From positions 69,297,495-69,361,494 of the forward strand of contig CP141127.1 in the NCBI GenBank assembly GCA_035236585.1: a stretch of 64,000 bases of DNA, in the 5' to 3' direction. Positions within the stretch are counted from its first letter, which is position 1. Every line of letters begins with the position of its first letter. The notes below the pieces were generated by a model, which saw nothing but the letters and a program-made list of their open reading frames with translations, made no database searches and had not been told where the DNA came from. The stretch is from Warburgia ugandensis. Lineage: Eukaryota > Streptophyta > Magnoliopsida > Canellales > Canellaceae. This document shows positions 1 to 12,317 of this stretch, one piece after another. The translations under genes and the position numbers were made by a program.

Positions 1-1906
1 TTGCATCAGATTCTTAAAATTATGATCATAATTAAATCTAAATACCTTTGTGTATGTGAATGTATTAAGAAAAGAATTTCTACGCATTGTATAGATTGAA
101 AGGGATGGGGTCGATTGTGAAGAAGAGGGCAATTAAAGCTAGTGGAATCTGATGAACGTGTGACATGAGGTAGGTGAAAATTTAAGACAGCACGTCTAAA
201 TAATAAGATGCATGTTCTATTCATGATCTTATTTCTAATTATGGATGTTATGAAACAAAAATGGTATGGTTTATATTCGACATGCCTTAAATTGAAATGA
301 TGAAAATAATGTTAATTAAAAGAATTGCATGTTATAATTGATGCTTATGACTTGTACATCATGTATGTGAATTGCAAAATTATATTTATGGTACATGGGG
401 TACCATGTCAGTATTGATCATGTATGAATCTAGGTTTATAGATACATCCTTAGTAGGTTATCACCAAATAAGTGAGGATGTTATTCTTGTTATGAAATAT
501 ATGAACAGGAGAATTGCCTCCTATTATGATTATTTTACATCTAGGCATGGAGGCCTAAGAACTTTGTTTTAGATAGGCATAGGCTTGGAAATGCTATGCT
601 AGGAGAGTTATGAGGGTTTGGCCACCCGCTCTCTGAAATTTATTATGTTATGGATATCAAGTATTATGTGTTGCTAAAAGTCGGGTGGGGCAATTATGGG
701 AAGTCCACCACTATGATAGCCATGGTCCTCCCATACGAACATGGATATTGTGATTTCCACCGAGGATGGTATAGGTGGATTATTGAGTAGTTATCTGGGC
801 ACGCTGTACAGATTCTAACTACATGCATACTAATCCTTATATTTGAAGCACTATGGTGCTTATATGATGGCATTATGAGATGCCTCATATGATATGGCAT
901 GATGATATGCCTTATATTGTTTTCCCAACAACGACTAGAGGATTGTGGACCTCGTATAGTGAGGGGCATGAGGATTATATTGATATACCAGTAGATGCTA
1001 GATGATTATGAACCCCGCATGATGAGGAGCATGATTTTGAAACCCAATATAGTCTGGGAATGTGGATTAGGAGACTTATTGATTATATTCATAATTTTGT
1101 ATTTCTTTTAACAATTTCCATATATGTGGATTAATGCTATATGTATATCATTGATGGCATAGTTTCATATAAGTTTTCATAAGGGTATATGCATGGGTAG
1201 AACTGTTATGCAAAGTATGGTTATGGAATTGGATTATCTTATTTAAATGATAAAGGATAATTGCAAATACTTGATTTATTAATGGATTATTGATATTTAT
1301 GAAACATGCTACTATTTGATTATCAATTGATTATTAGATTATAAAACATGTTAATACTTGGTTTAACAATGAAGTAATGAATTATGAAACGTATTGTAAA
1401 TTCAAGTCAATATAATTGTTATGAGAATGAAGGTTCTAAATAATGTAAATTAATCAATTCATAATTAAATTTAACATGCTTCTTAAACTCCCCTACCAAG
1501 TATAGCTTGCTGAGATATTGTAAATGTTTTATGTTTACAATATCTCAGATACAGATAGACAAGAGAAGATGTACACAAGAAGAAGAATCCAGCAACCATA
1601 CTTCTATGCTCAGGTATACATTTTATTAAAGCTTTTGTATTGTGTAGGTAGTTAATCATTTGAATTGTGATATTGGACATTTAATATGATGTTTATGGGG
1701 GCTATACAAGTGAACCATTGGATGGATCTTGTTTTCAAGAAATGAATGTCTATCTTCTAGAAAAACTATATATATATATATGTAGTATGAGCATCAAGGT
1801 GAACTTCAAAGAAAAATCTTTCGTTGTTTTTGTATTTTAAAATTTAGAAGTGCGCCATCTTTTGAAATAAATGTGAAAATATTCATGAAAACCCCAGGGT
1901 GTCACA
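1..1906 (+). mobile_element. Ty3/gypsy LTR, right-hand part (left end outside window)
   Basis: The segment ends in AACCCCAGGGTGTCACA, a version of the LTR 3' terminus AAAACCTAGGTCATCACA seen in other gypsy LTRs here. Its interior is homologous, in inverted orientation, to the LTR starting at 33793: compare the block around 680-810 with 34650-34800. No primer-binding site follows the right end, so this is a 3' or solo LTR. Short ORFs in it resemble no known protein. The family assignment is inferred from shared termini and the shared stem-loop at 1511-1547. Confidence 0.6.
1511..1547. other. Stem-loop conserved among gypsy LTRs
   Basis: A perfect 14-bp inverted repeat (TGAGATATTGTAAA and its complement) encloses a 9-nt loop. 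Equivalent stem-loops with changed but still paired arms occur in the LTRs at 34266-34299 and 56152-56181, and a shorter one at 15718-15736. The position in the LTR suggests the R region, perhaps near the polyadenylation site; that role is inference. Confidence 0.6.
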
Positions 1907-2386
1907 CTATGTCTCAAAAGCAATCTTGAAATTCCACTATTTAAAGATTAGCATCAGCTTGGAAAACAAGAACATAATTGAATTTTAGAAATATCCATCA
2001 AAGTAGACAACACAAATAATGATTATACAAGAATACAAGCATAGCTCCACAACCCAACTCCCTGATCAACTTTTAAAAGTTTTACAAACATAAAAAAATT
2101 CAAAGACTAAATTGAATTTAGAAAAAAATAAAAACCCAAATAATGTCTCACTATTTTAGCAAGAGAGCACTCTAAAGTGACATCAGCCAAAAAAACATAA
2201 GGACACAAACCCCTTTTGGAAGACGACATCACTAGAACAGGTAGATCAAAATATGCAATTCCCTAGTTTTGATAGTATCAATTTGAAAAATTAAATTCTC
2301 ATATTTTTCAACTAAATCACTTGATGCTAATGAGTTTGATGTAGGCTAAAAATCCCTTGGAGTAATTCCTTAAATTAAGACATGCA
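1907..2386. repeat. Partial unit of an A-rich 0.8-kb repeat
   Basis: This A-rich block matches the repeats at 30358-32640. Shared landmarks include a GGAAGACGACATCACTAG-like stretch at 2219, a CAACTAAATCA stretch near 2310 and AATTCCTTAA followed by AAGACATG at the right end. The unit breaks off where the copia LTR starts. The array resumes at 30358, about a dozen bases further along the unit, so the copia element probably inserted into an existing array. Confidence 0.6.
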
Positions 2387-2662
2387 TGTTAAGTTGAATT
2401 ATATGGACATACCATATGTGATATACTACCCCAATTATTAGTCTAAAATGATTTGATTAAAATGTAAGTAGAGGCATGCTAGGACAATCTATTATGTAGG
2501 GTAAGCTCAAAATTAGGAAACCTAGATGATTAGATCTCACAACTGCTCCTTTCTTTTTTCAGAGAGATATGATTACTCCTCTCCTTATAGTGAGAAGAAT
2601 CTTTGTGTATAAATTGGACCCTTTTGTTTATTAATGTACACAATTTTCTACTCTCATTTTCA
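2387..2662 (+). mobile_element. 5' LTR of Ty1/copia element (copia-1)
   Basis: The segment begins TGTTAAG and ends CTCTCATTTTCA. It is followed at 2666-2678 by TTGTATCAAAGCC, a decayed form of the initiator-methionine tRNA primer site TGGTATCAGAGCC. The inner two thirds (about 2463-2662) match 30175-30357, the LTR remnant after the copia reverse transcriptase. The left boundary is inferred from the usual TGTTA start and could be off by a few bases. No target duplication was found. Confidence 0.65.
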
Positions 2663-4770
2663 ACTTTGTATCAAAGCCAAAATTCTTCTCCTCTTTATTT
2701 TCTTCTAGAATCCTACTATGTTTTAAATAATCAAATTGTATCCCATGGATTATAGCATTCATCATCTCAATCACAAAGTTGAAATGCAATGCATTTGGCA
2801 AAATAGTGAAATAGGTGAAAGAAAGAAAAAAAAATTCTCATCAAATTTCACAAGCTTGAAAAGTTCATAGTGGAGGTCATTGGATTAATAGAACAAAAGT
2901 TTTGATGCTATTACTTTTATTAGATCACTGGCCATGGATGATTTTCCCTCCAAACTGATCATTGATATGTTTCAAATCTAGATCAAGTTTCTACTCATTG
3001 AAAGCAATGAGAAAGGGGGATTTTTTAAGCTATAACAAATCTCTCTACTTTTAGTTTTCTTCTCGATGGCTAACTCCATCATCTTCTTCATCTACCCTCA
3101 TCAATTTTTATGTTTTATCTTAGTCTACAACTTCTTCACTACAAGTTTCTTCCCACTGACACTAGGACTCAAGATAACAGGAGCGATCCTAGTCAAAGCT
3201 ACTTTGTTGTTCCAATCAGACCATAAAAAAATTCTTTCAAAGTTTAGAAGTTTTTTCTCATCATCTAGCTTCATTAGAGGATCCCCATTGCTACTGCTAT
3301 TGCCTCTCATTCAACATTGACCAAAACCTTAGCCATCAGCTATGGTTCTAATGACTCTTGCCAAGAAGGGTTCAGATGACTCCCTATTTTTGTCGAGTCT
3401 AGTTGCAAAGCATCTTTGTCTATGGTCACCTTGAGTGGCTCCTTTAGCTAACTACTATTTACAATAGTCACTTTATAAAAAAGGAAATTTTCCCAAAAAA
3501 AGAAGAGGTATGACTTTGCTTCATTATGCTTCATGGTTATGTATTTGGTAATTGCTCATGAATTGAAGAGTGAGATTGATATTTTCAAATATTGAAATCT
3601 AACCTAAAGGATTCTTTTTAAGGAAGAAAAAGAGCATGCCAACACAAAAAGCAGTGCAAGTTGATATGATAAGTCCATGAATCTTAGGCGCCATTGAATA
3701 GCCACTACCCATGACACAGAACCAAGAAATCAAGCCCACAAGTAACCAAGAAGATAAACCAGAGCAAAAGAAAGATAAGCTATGCAGGAAAATGTTTCTT
3801 AAGTGCCTACCAATTCATCCAATCCACTACTGGTAATTGAGAAATTAAACCCATACAATTATCTCAATTGTATTCAATCCATAAAGCTAAATATTAGAAG
3901 AAAAGAAAAGTTACCTTGATGGAAGCAAAGAGAGGCCAACTGATCCTGTAGTTTCTAGAAAATAGGATGCATAGAATTCTATAGTTATGTCTTAGCTAAT
4001 TTATTCTATTTATGCAGATATTGGGAGGACATACCTTTCTTAGAGATTGCTCAATAAATTTGGGAAGCCACGGAAAGGGCGTATTCTAAGGAAGGCAATG
4101 ATAGCCAAAATTTTTAACTTTGTAGAACCATTTAGAATAGAAAGCAAGGAGATTCAAATGTCACTGCATAGTTTAACAAATTGATGAACGTGTGGTATGA
4201 GCTTCATGTTATCAAAATCTAGCCTATAATTCTAATAAGATGGCTATGGGTTAAAGAAAATCTATTAAGATTGATAGGAATTTTGGCTTTCTTGTAGGTT
4301 TGAATCTAGAATATGACCAGCCATGTTGCTTAATATTTGGAAGAGGTGTCCTATCACTCCTAGATGAAGTGTTTTCTATGATGCACAATGAATAAAGTAC
4401 ACAGGTAGCAATGATGAAGGACAAATCCCAGGGTTCAGCTATGGTAAGCTATAAGGACCATAAGCCCAATAATAAAAAAAAGAACAATCCCAAAGATGGT
4501 TACTAATGTGAGAAGTGCAAAAATTGGTGTCATATCATTGACACTTACTAGAAGATTCATGGGAGGCTAAGACAAAATAAAAAAAAGAAGCAGGATAGAT
4601 AAAGCTCACATGGTTGAGGCACTTGAGGGAGGATGTGGAGTAGGCACTATGTTTAGTGCTGAGTAGATTACAAAATTCAAATGCATGTTATTGTCTAAAC
4701 ATTCAAAGCACATGAAGCCAAAATTGGCAACTACTTTACTACATTACAAGTCATATCTGGCCCTACATAC
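2663..4770 (+). pseudogene. copia-1 gag remnant, with primer-binding site
   Basis: The region begins with the primer site and ends with recognisable gag C-terminal sequence. Translating around 4130-4600 gives the copia gag signature: LNKLMNVWYELHVI, then ECF-like LEYDQPCCLIFGRG, then a degenerate zinc knuckle at about 4516-4566 read as CEKCKNWCHIIDTY followed by a stop and KIHGR. The last knuckle cysteine has become tyrosine. Several stops and frameshifts make it non-functional. The stretch 2700-4000 is too decayed to assign by domain and is attributed to the element by position only. Gag would form the cytoplasmic particle of the retrotransposon. Confidence 0.6.
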
Positions 4771-6079
4771 ATTCCTTGGATTATAGCTTTTGGAGCCCCT
4801 CTCAAATGACAAGTGGTTTGATACTATTTATAACATATACACCAGTTTTTGAATCTCAAACAGTAAGCATTGTAGATGGGACAAAATCTTTGGTGGTTGG
4901 AAAAGGCACCATCATAGTTTCATCTAACCTTACTTTAGACTCTGTGTTACATGTTCCTAAATTATTTGTTAATTTGGTATGAGTAAGCCAACTAGTGAAA
5001 AATCTAAATTGTTTAATGTGTTTTTCAATACCTAAATATTTCTTTCAAGATTAATATTCAATGGAGAAGATTGGGCTTGGTGAGGAAAGAGGTCATACCA
5101 CATCAAACAAGGGCTAAAACACCAGCTAGCTATCATAGTGGTCGAATAGTATACAACGATATCTGTTGTGGCATCATTGAATGGGTCGTCCTTCATATCA
5201 TTCTTAAAAAAAAAAAAAAATCCTAATCTTTAACATTATCCAGATGAGTCCAATTTAAATTGTAATGTATGTAAGATGACCCAGCGTCATTGCCTCATAT
5301 ATCCAACCAATATAAATAAAGTGTCTACTTCATATTCAATAATTCATTTGGATGTTTAAAGTCCTTCTCATGTTAAAAATATTTTTTTCCATAAATGGTA
5401 TGTCACCTTTATTGTTGACTACTTTTACTTAACGTGGGTCTATTTGATGAAAGAGAAATCTAAAGTAAGTTGCTTGTTTATCAACGTCCATTCTATGGTT
5501 CTACTTAGTTCAATGTATAGATCAAAAGAGTGCACATTGACCATGGGGGTGAATACCCAGCAAGTTCATTACAAAAGTTCTTTGCATAAAAGATATTATC
5601 CACACCATATCATATGTTAACACTCCTACACTACATGGACTTGTAGAAAGGTGGAATCATCATCCATTAAACATTGCTCAAAGTATTTTGTTCACCAAAA
5701 ATGTGTTCTCACACCACTTATCTAATCAATAGAACTAAATCTCGGGTCTTGGCTTCAAAATCACCACTTCATGTTTTCAAAGAGTCATGTCCCACTTCCA
5801 ATCAAGTAAATGAGCTTCCCATTGTGTTTTGGGGTGTCTCACATGTCTATCTCGAGGGAGTTAGGAAACTAGATCCTTGATCCATGAAATTCCTCTTCCT
5901 TGGCTACTCGACCAATAAAAAAGGTTACAAGTGTGTATGTCCTTCCACTCGCTGGTTATATGTCAATCATGATGTCGCATTCCATGAAGATACTCCCTAT
6001 TACTCAACTTGTGCTAGGCAGGTAGAGAATTCTAATGACCTAAGAAGATGTGAAGCATATTCCCTTTAGATAACGTCCA
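4771..6079 (+). pseudogene. copia-1 protease and integrase remnant
   Basis: At 4771 the frame reads WIIAFGAP, where an active copia protease has WIIDSGA, so the catalytic aspartate codon is lost. The stretch 4776-4982 follows the usual TIVDGTKS...LHVPKLFVNL pattern. The integrase zinc region (CNVCKMTQRHC) lies near 5255-5295, and the core (HLDV.SPSHV, LTWVYLMKEKSKV) at about 5340-5465. The integrase tail at 5674-6069 includes TYLINRTKSRVL, KLDP and KFLFLGYSTNKKGYKC. Many stops and frame changes are present. The sequence stops in the hinge between integrase and reverse transcriptase, exactly where the fragment at 28681 resumes. Confidence 0.85.
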
Positions 6080-8139
6080 TGTAACAACCTTCATTTCCTT
6101 TCTTTAAAAAAATAAATGGTATGATTACTAACAACTAAGTTGAGTTGCCTTAGTGGTTTAGTAGTCAACATGTTAATATTTAGTCATGAGTTAAAATGTC
6201 TTCCTTCTCAAAGTCTCTTTTAAAATTTTGAAGTTTTGGAGATTCAATATGGACATCGTAGATTGAAATACATTAAAGGAAGTCCAAAATCCCTCAAGTA
6301 GAAAACATGGAGCAGCTTATGCCATTTCAATTTAGTGAAAAAAGTGTGGAATATGATGGGGGTGAATGATGGGTATTACATTCACTCAAATATTAATGTG
6401 AATGGACATTTTGAGCTGAGTGTATGCAGACCATCAGATGTCCAACCAAGCAAGATAGAGAGAAGCAGAGGAAAAGTAAGAAAGACAAAAAAAAAAAAAG
6501 AAGAAGAAGCAGAAGAAGAAGAGAGGAATAAGAAGAAAAAGTGAGAAAAGAAAAGAGTTTCGAGCTGAAACGAGGACTTAATTTTTCTGAAATCTTCACG
6601 AAAACAAGAAGAATAATTTGAGCTAGGAGATTAAGAACTATACCTTGTTCTATTTTTCAAAGATTATATTTGAAATACCAACATTCTAACAAATTTTTGT
6701 ATCAATGAATTATATAATTGAATAGTTACTAATTCGATCACATAACTTTCAAATTTATTCAATTCAAGCATCTGTTTCTACACTAAAGACTTTGCCTTTT
6801 GATGCAATCTGAGATAATTTCATTCATATACTTTTAGAATGATTATTATTGAAGGATTTACATTAGATTTGAATTGGTATTATCATGAATATGAATGTTC
6901 TGTTCTAAGGATATAGACACATGAATACATATTAGGTAAAGTGTGGAATTTTTGTAAAAAAAAGTGTTACTTAATGGGAAGAATATTTTTTATAAATGGT
7001 TGATATCTTTATGCCAACTTTAGTACAAGTAAAATTACTTTTATATATTTCAAAGCATGCTCAAACTAGTATTATGAATCGAGAGTGTAGCTAGGACATT
7101 TTAGTTTACTGTTACTTTCCTTTTGATGAACTAACATATGAATCATGATTGATTTTGATATTTGGTTTGATTATTGGAAAGAATTAAGCTCTCTAATGTA
7201 TAGACTGGATTCAAATACATTAAATTATACAAAAATCCATATAGAAAAAAAACATATAATTATCTTCAAACTAATTAAAATTCTGAGTACACGAATAGGA
7301 AATTGAAATCAGTAAATTTATTACTTATTGCTTTCTAAGGAAAAAGTAGGATGTCTTTAATGAAAATTTAACCCAAGTTTCAATAGAAAGTAAATCTTAT
7401 ACCAGTGCAAAAAATTTCAAATCTCATGAAAAATGGACATTATTACATCATGTTTTGAATTGTCTTACTACTAGACTGTTTGATGCAAAATTCTGCAGAC
7501 CAATGGAAAAGTTAGTGTACTAGATGGATTATATACACCTGGCACATGTAATAACTCTTTAACCATATGTATACTTAATGATCAAGCAAGAAAATATAAC
7601 AAATCAGGGTTATAAAGCAATTAATTCATGGTTTCTATGGCAAACATTTAGCTTGTCTACTCTAGCTTACAATAAACACTAAGGTTAAAGATTAGTGCAC
7701 CAGATGATTTTTAAATAATTGGCACACTTGATACCCATATTGAATTCTGATATGCTTAAACATTAAGTGATTAAGTAATATAACTTGTGACAAATTGTTA
7801 ACTAACTCACCTGTTGACTACCAAACATATGAAATGTATGAACTGTTGAAGTTTAACACTTCCATGACTGGGTAAATAAGTTGTATACAAGCAAGCTATT
7901 AGTTTAATTAACTCATTAGGTAAATAACTGATCAATGAATGCATCAAATAAACACTTCAATAATTGTTACACACTATAAACTTCACAACAATTTGTTCTA
8001 TGGATAATCACTGTTGCAAATCTTGATTCATTTACATGAGATGATGTAATTATAACATGCCAATCTAGACATACTTGTTTCATGAAGGCATGAATTACAC
8101 ATCAATTATGACTTTATTGTAATACAAAGTGATAAATTT
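6080..8139. repeat. AT-rich block, probably a decayed gypsy 5' LTR and leader
   Basis: The block starts TGTAACAACC right after the copia hinge. The 5 bases before it (GTCCA, 6075-6079) nearly equal the 5 bases after the LTR-like end at 28680 (CTCCA), which fits an old 5-bp target duplication with one mismatch. A tract at 6480-6545 is A/G-rich. The stretch 6120-6200 resembles 47680-47760 in another LTR. I see no primer site and no coding sequence from 6600 to 8139. Confidence 0.35.
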
Positions 8140-9591
8140 TCAATTTTGTACAAAAGGTACCCAATTATTAGCCAATGTGTTGTAAACTATAGTGTTAAGT
8201 TAGGGTATTTGGCCAAAATTTATAACACATGTATTTCTGACCTAAGAATTCAAAATTTTGATATTTTGCAGGTTCAAAGGCTAATCTAGAGTAATTATGT
8301 GAATGGTCATAATTTTTTATGATTTAATTAGGCTTTTTATTCTTTTTTCAATGGTGAGAAGGTAATCTAAAGGTTGAGATTGATGGAGATGGAAATTGAA
8401 GACATTCATGAGGTTTCCTAGTCTAACTAAGAATCCTAAGCGAGCCAAAGCCTAAATGTCATCAATCTAAGGACTGATGTGGGTTCAAGACTATATTAGG
8501 GCAAGCTAGAAGGAAATAGCAGAAGCAAAAGGTAACTAGAATTGGACCCAAGCCCAGGCCATGCATTTCCACCACCTTTGCATGGGAGCTATTCAAGTCA
8601 CCTAAACCATTAAAGCTAAGAAAAAGGGTGATAATCCATACAAGCTACTCAAGCTTTGAAGCTAAGCAATGAAACCACTTAAGCCACTAAGGAATGAGCC
8701 ATCAAAGTGAGGCATCAAGCCAAGGAGGAGTGCCACATGGAGTCCCACAATTGGAGCATCAATTCAAGGAACTTTCGTATGTAAAAGTGTGATTTTTAAG
8801 GGATTTTTTTAGATTAACGTAAAAGGTAAGATGATCCATACATTATGAGACCCATAAAGAGAGAAAAACCCACATTCCTAATCCATTTTCTAACCTTAAT
8901 CCACCCATCCTACTAGGATTCTATGTTTTTAAGTGAAGAAGGGAGTAACCTCCCAAAAGGCGGATGCCCCCTTCTTTCGTAATTGGTGATCAAGTGGTTT
9001 CCTAAATAAAAAACCTTAGATCTACTTCAATTAAATTAACTTCAAAACCCTAGATCTTTTCACATATTTCCTAAATCTTATTCCTTACCTAATATTTTAA
9101 ATTTTTATCAACTAGATATCACAAAATTAGAAGGGAAAGAGCTCCACTTTTCTTCTAGGAAAAAGATGCCTATACCCTTTTCTAATTTAGAAATGAGCTA
9201 GTTCATATTTATTTCTCTTTCATATTCATCTTTAATGATATCATTCCTACCTAAATTTCCTCTTCCTAACCTTCCTCATTCAATACCGTAACCCTAGGGC
9301 CACTTTCCTGATATGTTCACCCGTTCCTAAGTTAAGAAACCACTCATGAATATATAGCCCCATGTTCCATACGAATTTTTTAAGTAGAGGTGAGTGACAC
9401 GCCTTGAAATCAAGCTTTCCATTAGTGTTATTTGTTACTAGACTTTGGGTTTCTTAGATGCTTTTCTCCCTTTAGATTTATAGTTATTGTTTTGGCTTTT
9501 TCTCTCCAATTCAGGTTAGTAGTTCGCTTGCTTTGGTTTAGTTTCATTACTTAGTTCCATTGTTTTGCACCTTTCTTTCCACCTAGCTATC
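8140..9591. repeat. Dispersed repeat, copy 1
   Basis: The block is clearly homologous in the same orientation to 32641-33792. Both start near an ACCCAATT-plus-GTGTT motif, then share TAATTCAAAA, ATGATTTAATTAGGCTTTTT and a pyrimidine-rich, heavily diverged second half. It has no coding potential. The composition, with a TATATAG at about 9349 and a pyrimidine-rich stretch, would suit an LTR, but no internal region is attached. Family unknown. Confidence 0.55.
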
Positions 9592-10292
9592 TATAAGACT
9601 CCAAGAGTCCAACTATAAAGATATTGTCCACTTTCCATTGATGGTGCCCATACATCGACAGTAGTCACAGCTTTGTTCCCCCGTAGAAACCAAGTTCCCA
9701 TGGAAAACGCGTCTTAATAGGTAGAGTTCTTTGAACTCTTATAACTAGCGTAGCTTCCACTACCTGGGCGATGTGGGACTAACTCTCAATACTGAGCCCC
9801 CATCCCTTGCCTGAGACTTTTGGCCTGCCTCAGTCAGCATCTGACCTCACCAGCTTGTTAGATCGCAAAGTGTCACCTCTCCCCACCTTAGGGGACATGC
9901 ATCCTCGTATGGCTTTTTGACCAGATGCAACCACATGTAGTTAGCCCACACCAGGAGGGGTAACCACTCTGATACGAATTGTAACAACCTAGGTTCCAAC
10001 AGTCACAATATTGTCCGCTTTGGGCTTAGCCCTCACATCTTTGTTCTTCTTCAGTTTCCTAGGGAAAATGCGTTATGTCTGTTAGAGTTCCTTGAACTCT
10101 TATAACTAGCATTGCTTCCACTCCCTGGGCGATGTGGGATTAACTCTTAATACCTAATCCATGTCCCTCACCTGAGACTTTTGGCCTGCCTCAGTCGACG
10201 TCTAAGCTCACCCAACAATCACAATATTGTCCACTTTGGGCTTAGCCCTCAGAGCTTTGTTCTTCCTAAGTTTCCCAGGGAAAACACGTTGT
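9592..10292 (-). mobile_element. TRIM, type 2: LTR-internal-LTR plus part of a third LTR
   Basis: Two related LTRs (9592-9849 and 9980-10210) flank a 130-bp non-coding interior. The interior has a minus-strand primer site, complement of ACTCTGATACGAA at 9966-9978, next to the right LTR. A minus-strand purine tract (complement of TCACCTCTCCCCACCTTA, about 9873-9890) sits next to the left LTR. This is the full layout of a terminal-repeat retrotransposon in miniature. A third partial LTR (10213-10292) follows directly. The left LTR begins like type 1 (AGAGTCCAACT) and continues as type 2, so it is a hybrid. Such elements encode nothing and depend on other retrotransposons to move. Confidence 0.75.
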
Positions 10293-10714
10293 GATAGGTT
10301 TTGGGGCTGCACCTCCTCTTCTCTTTGGTGACATTTGTTTTACAAGAACAATATACTCTCTTTAAGGAATTCTATCGTGCTATCCTAAATTTTTTTTTTT
10401 TATTAATGTAAATTGATTATAAGTTCTTTATTTCATAACTTGGCTATGAATAACTTGAACATGGGCTCTGATACCAATTGTGATGACTCAGGTTTTTATA
10501 ATGTAATTTTAAAATAACAAGCTTTCACTTGCGAGATCAATCTCTATTTTTAAAATAATTTTTCCAAATGAATGCAGCAAAAATTTCCTTTTATTTGAAA
10601 ATTTTTCATGAAAACTTCGAGTGCCATTAATTACTCTTAATGAACAAATAATTTGTCATCACCGATAAATGAACTATGCCATGGGTACTTTTGGACAAAA
10701 TATAAAAATGAATA
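10293..10714 (-). mobile_element. 5' end of a gypsy element: gag start, leader, primer site, partial 5' LTR
   Basis: On the minus strand the order is LTR end (10714 to 10479, terminating GAGTCATCACA), the primer site TGGTATCAGAGC (10465-10476), a leader and then the first gag codons, read as MSPKRRGGAAPKP. The part 10293-10352 matches the start of the gypsy body at 25443-25504, where the same gag start reads MPPERRGGATLKP. The LTR part matches the left ends of the LTRs at 15271 and 18430 and is cut after about 236 bp by TRIM sequence. Confidence 0.8.
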
Positions 10715-11278
10715 GGGGTGAGGCAAGAGACGCTAAGTAGGCAGTTGTGAGGCAAGAGACCTTAAGAGTTAGTCCCACATTGCTAAGGGGAAAGTCACTG
10801 GGCTGGTTATAAGGGTTCAAGGAACACTACCTGCTAAGATGCGTTTTCCTTGGGAACTTGGTTTCCAGGGGGGACAAAGTCGTGACTATTGTTGGTGCAT
10901 GGGCACTGTCAATGAAAAGCAGACAATATCTTGACAGTTGGACCCTTAGGGTGTTATAAATGGTATTAGAGCCAACCCCTGACCCTGTGTGTGACTGGCC
11001 GATGGATGAGGATGTCCATTCCCTGGTGGGGGTGAGGGGTGAGCCAAGAGACACTGGGTATGTAGTTGTGAGGCAAGAGACCTTAAGAGTTAGTCCTATA
11101 TCGCTAAGGGGAAAGTGACTGGGCTAGTTATAAGGGTTCAAGGAACTCTACCTATCAAGATGCATTTTCTCTAGGAACTTAGTTCCCTGGGGGGACAAAG
11201 CCGTGACTACTGTTGGTTTATGGGCACATCAGTGGAAAGCGGAAAATATCTTGACAGTTGGACCCTTGGGGTGTTACA
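10715..11278 (+). mobile_element. TRIM, type 1, complete
   Basis: Two LTRs of about 212 bp (10746-10958 and 11067-11278) start TGTGAGGCAAGAGACC and end GGGTGTTACA or GGGTGTTATA. The first LTR is followed by the primer site TGGTATTAGAGCC (10961-10973, one change from TGGTATCAGAGCC). A purine-rich GGTGGGGGTGAGGGGTGAG precedes the second LTR. The interior is only about 108 bp and non-coding. A stub of another copy's purine tract and interior (10715-10745) precedes it. The element inserted in, or recombined with, the gypsy LTR that ends at 10714. It is the best reference copy of type 1 in the window. Confidence 0.85.
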
Positions 11279-11724
11279 AGTTCTTAGGAAAAACGCGTTG
11301 TGATAAGTGGAGTTCCTTGAACTCTTATAACCAACCCATCACTTTCCCCTTAGCGATGTGGGACTAACTCTTAAGGTCTCTTTCCTAACAACTGCCTCAC
11401 CCACTCTTTGGGCCACTCCAGTGTCTTTTGGATCACCCCTCACCTGCACTAAGGAACGGACCTCCACATTCGTTAGCCAGCCACACACCAGGTTAGGGTT
11501 GGCTCTGATACCATTTATAACACCCCAAGGGTCCAATAGTCACAATATCTTAACAATTGTTCCCTTGGGACTAACTCTTAAGGTCTCTTGCCTCACAACT
11601 GCCTCACTCACTCTTTGGGACACTCCAATATCTTTTGGCTCACCCCTAAACCCCACTAGGGAACGAATGTCTATGTCCACCAGCTAGCCACACACTGGGT
11701 CAGGGATTGGGTCTAATACCAATA
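11279..11724 (-). mobile_element. TRIM mosaic, type 1, two shortened units
   Basis: The order in plus coordinates is partial LTR, interior, primer site, LTR stub, then the same again. Minus-strand primer sites are at 11501-11513 (GGCTCTGATACCA as written) and 11711-11721 (GTCTAATACCA, decayed). The two halves repeat each other closely (TTAAGGTCTCTT...CTCACCCCT). The LTR at 11516-11570 has lost its centre. Translations of this block are accidental and differ in each copy. Confidence 0.65.
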
Positions 11725-11960
11725 ATAACAACCTAGGTTCCAACGGTCACAATATTGTCCACGTTAGGCTTAGCCCTCAAAGCTTTGTTCTTCCCCAATT
11801 TCCCAGGGAAAACACGTTGTGACCATTAGAGTTTCCCAAATCTTATAAACAGCCTAATTTTCTCTCCCCATGCAATGTGGGACTAACTCTCAATCCTTCA
11901 CCCCAGCCTAGAAGCCTGCCAACCTTCTTTGGCCTACCCTCATTGGCCTAAGGCTTCACA
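11725..11960 (-). mobile_element. TRIM LTR, type 2/3 intermediate
   Basis: The segment starts AATAACAACCTAGGTTCC like type 2 and ends CTAAGGCTTCACAT like type 3 (compare 17752). It carries the shared modules CACAATATTGTCC, CCCAGGGAAAACACG, ATCTTATAAACAGCC and ATGTGGGACTAACTCT. It has no interior of its own. Confidence 0.6.
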
Positions 11961-12317
11961 TATTTATAATAACCCAAGGGTCCAACTGCCAAGATATTGT
12001 TCGCTTTCCACTGATGGTGCCCATACACTGGTAGCAGTCACCACTTTGTTCCCCTTTGGAAACCAAGTTCCCAGGGAAAAAGCATCTTGATAGGTAGAGT
12101 TCCTTAAACCCTTATAACCAGCCCACTTACTTTCCCCTTAGCGATGTGGGACTAACTTTTAAGGTCTCTTACTTCACAACTACCTCACCCACTCTTTGGG
12201 GCACTCCAGCAACTTTTGGCTCACCCCTCACCCCCACTAGGGAACGGACGTCCACGTCCACTGTCCAGCCACACACTAGGTCAAGAGTCAACTCTGATAC
12301 CATTTATAACACCCCAA
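11961..12317 (-). mobile_element. TRIM, type 1, one LTR plus interior and primer site
   Basis: The LTR runs 11961 to about 12180. The interior carries the purine tract on the minus strand (complement of CTCACCCCTCACCCCCAC, about 12220-12237) and the primer site as ACTCTGATACCA at 12291-12302. A short stub of the next LTR (12303-12317) follows and is fused to other TRIM sequence. Confidence 0.65.

Noticed and set aside
6335..6544. Lys/Glu-rich small ORF
   Set aside because: Product of an A/G-rich tract in a probable LTR leader; no protein similarity.
11358..11687. 109-residue ORF, with similar ones at 10827, 12146, 17626 and 18247
   Set aside because: All lie within TRIM LTRs and interiors, on either strand; they are accidental readings of non-coding repeats.
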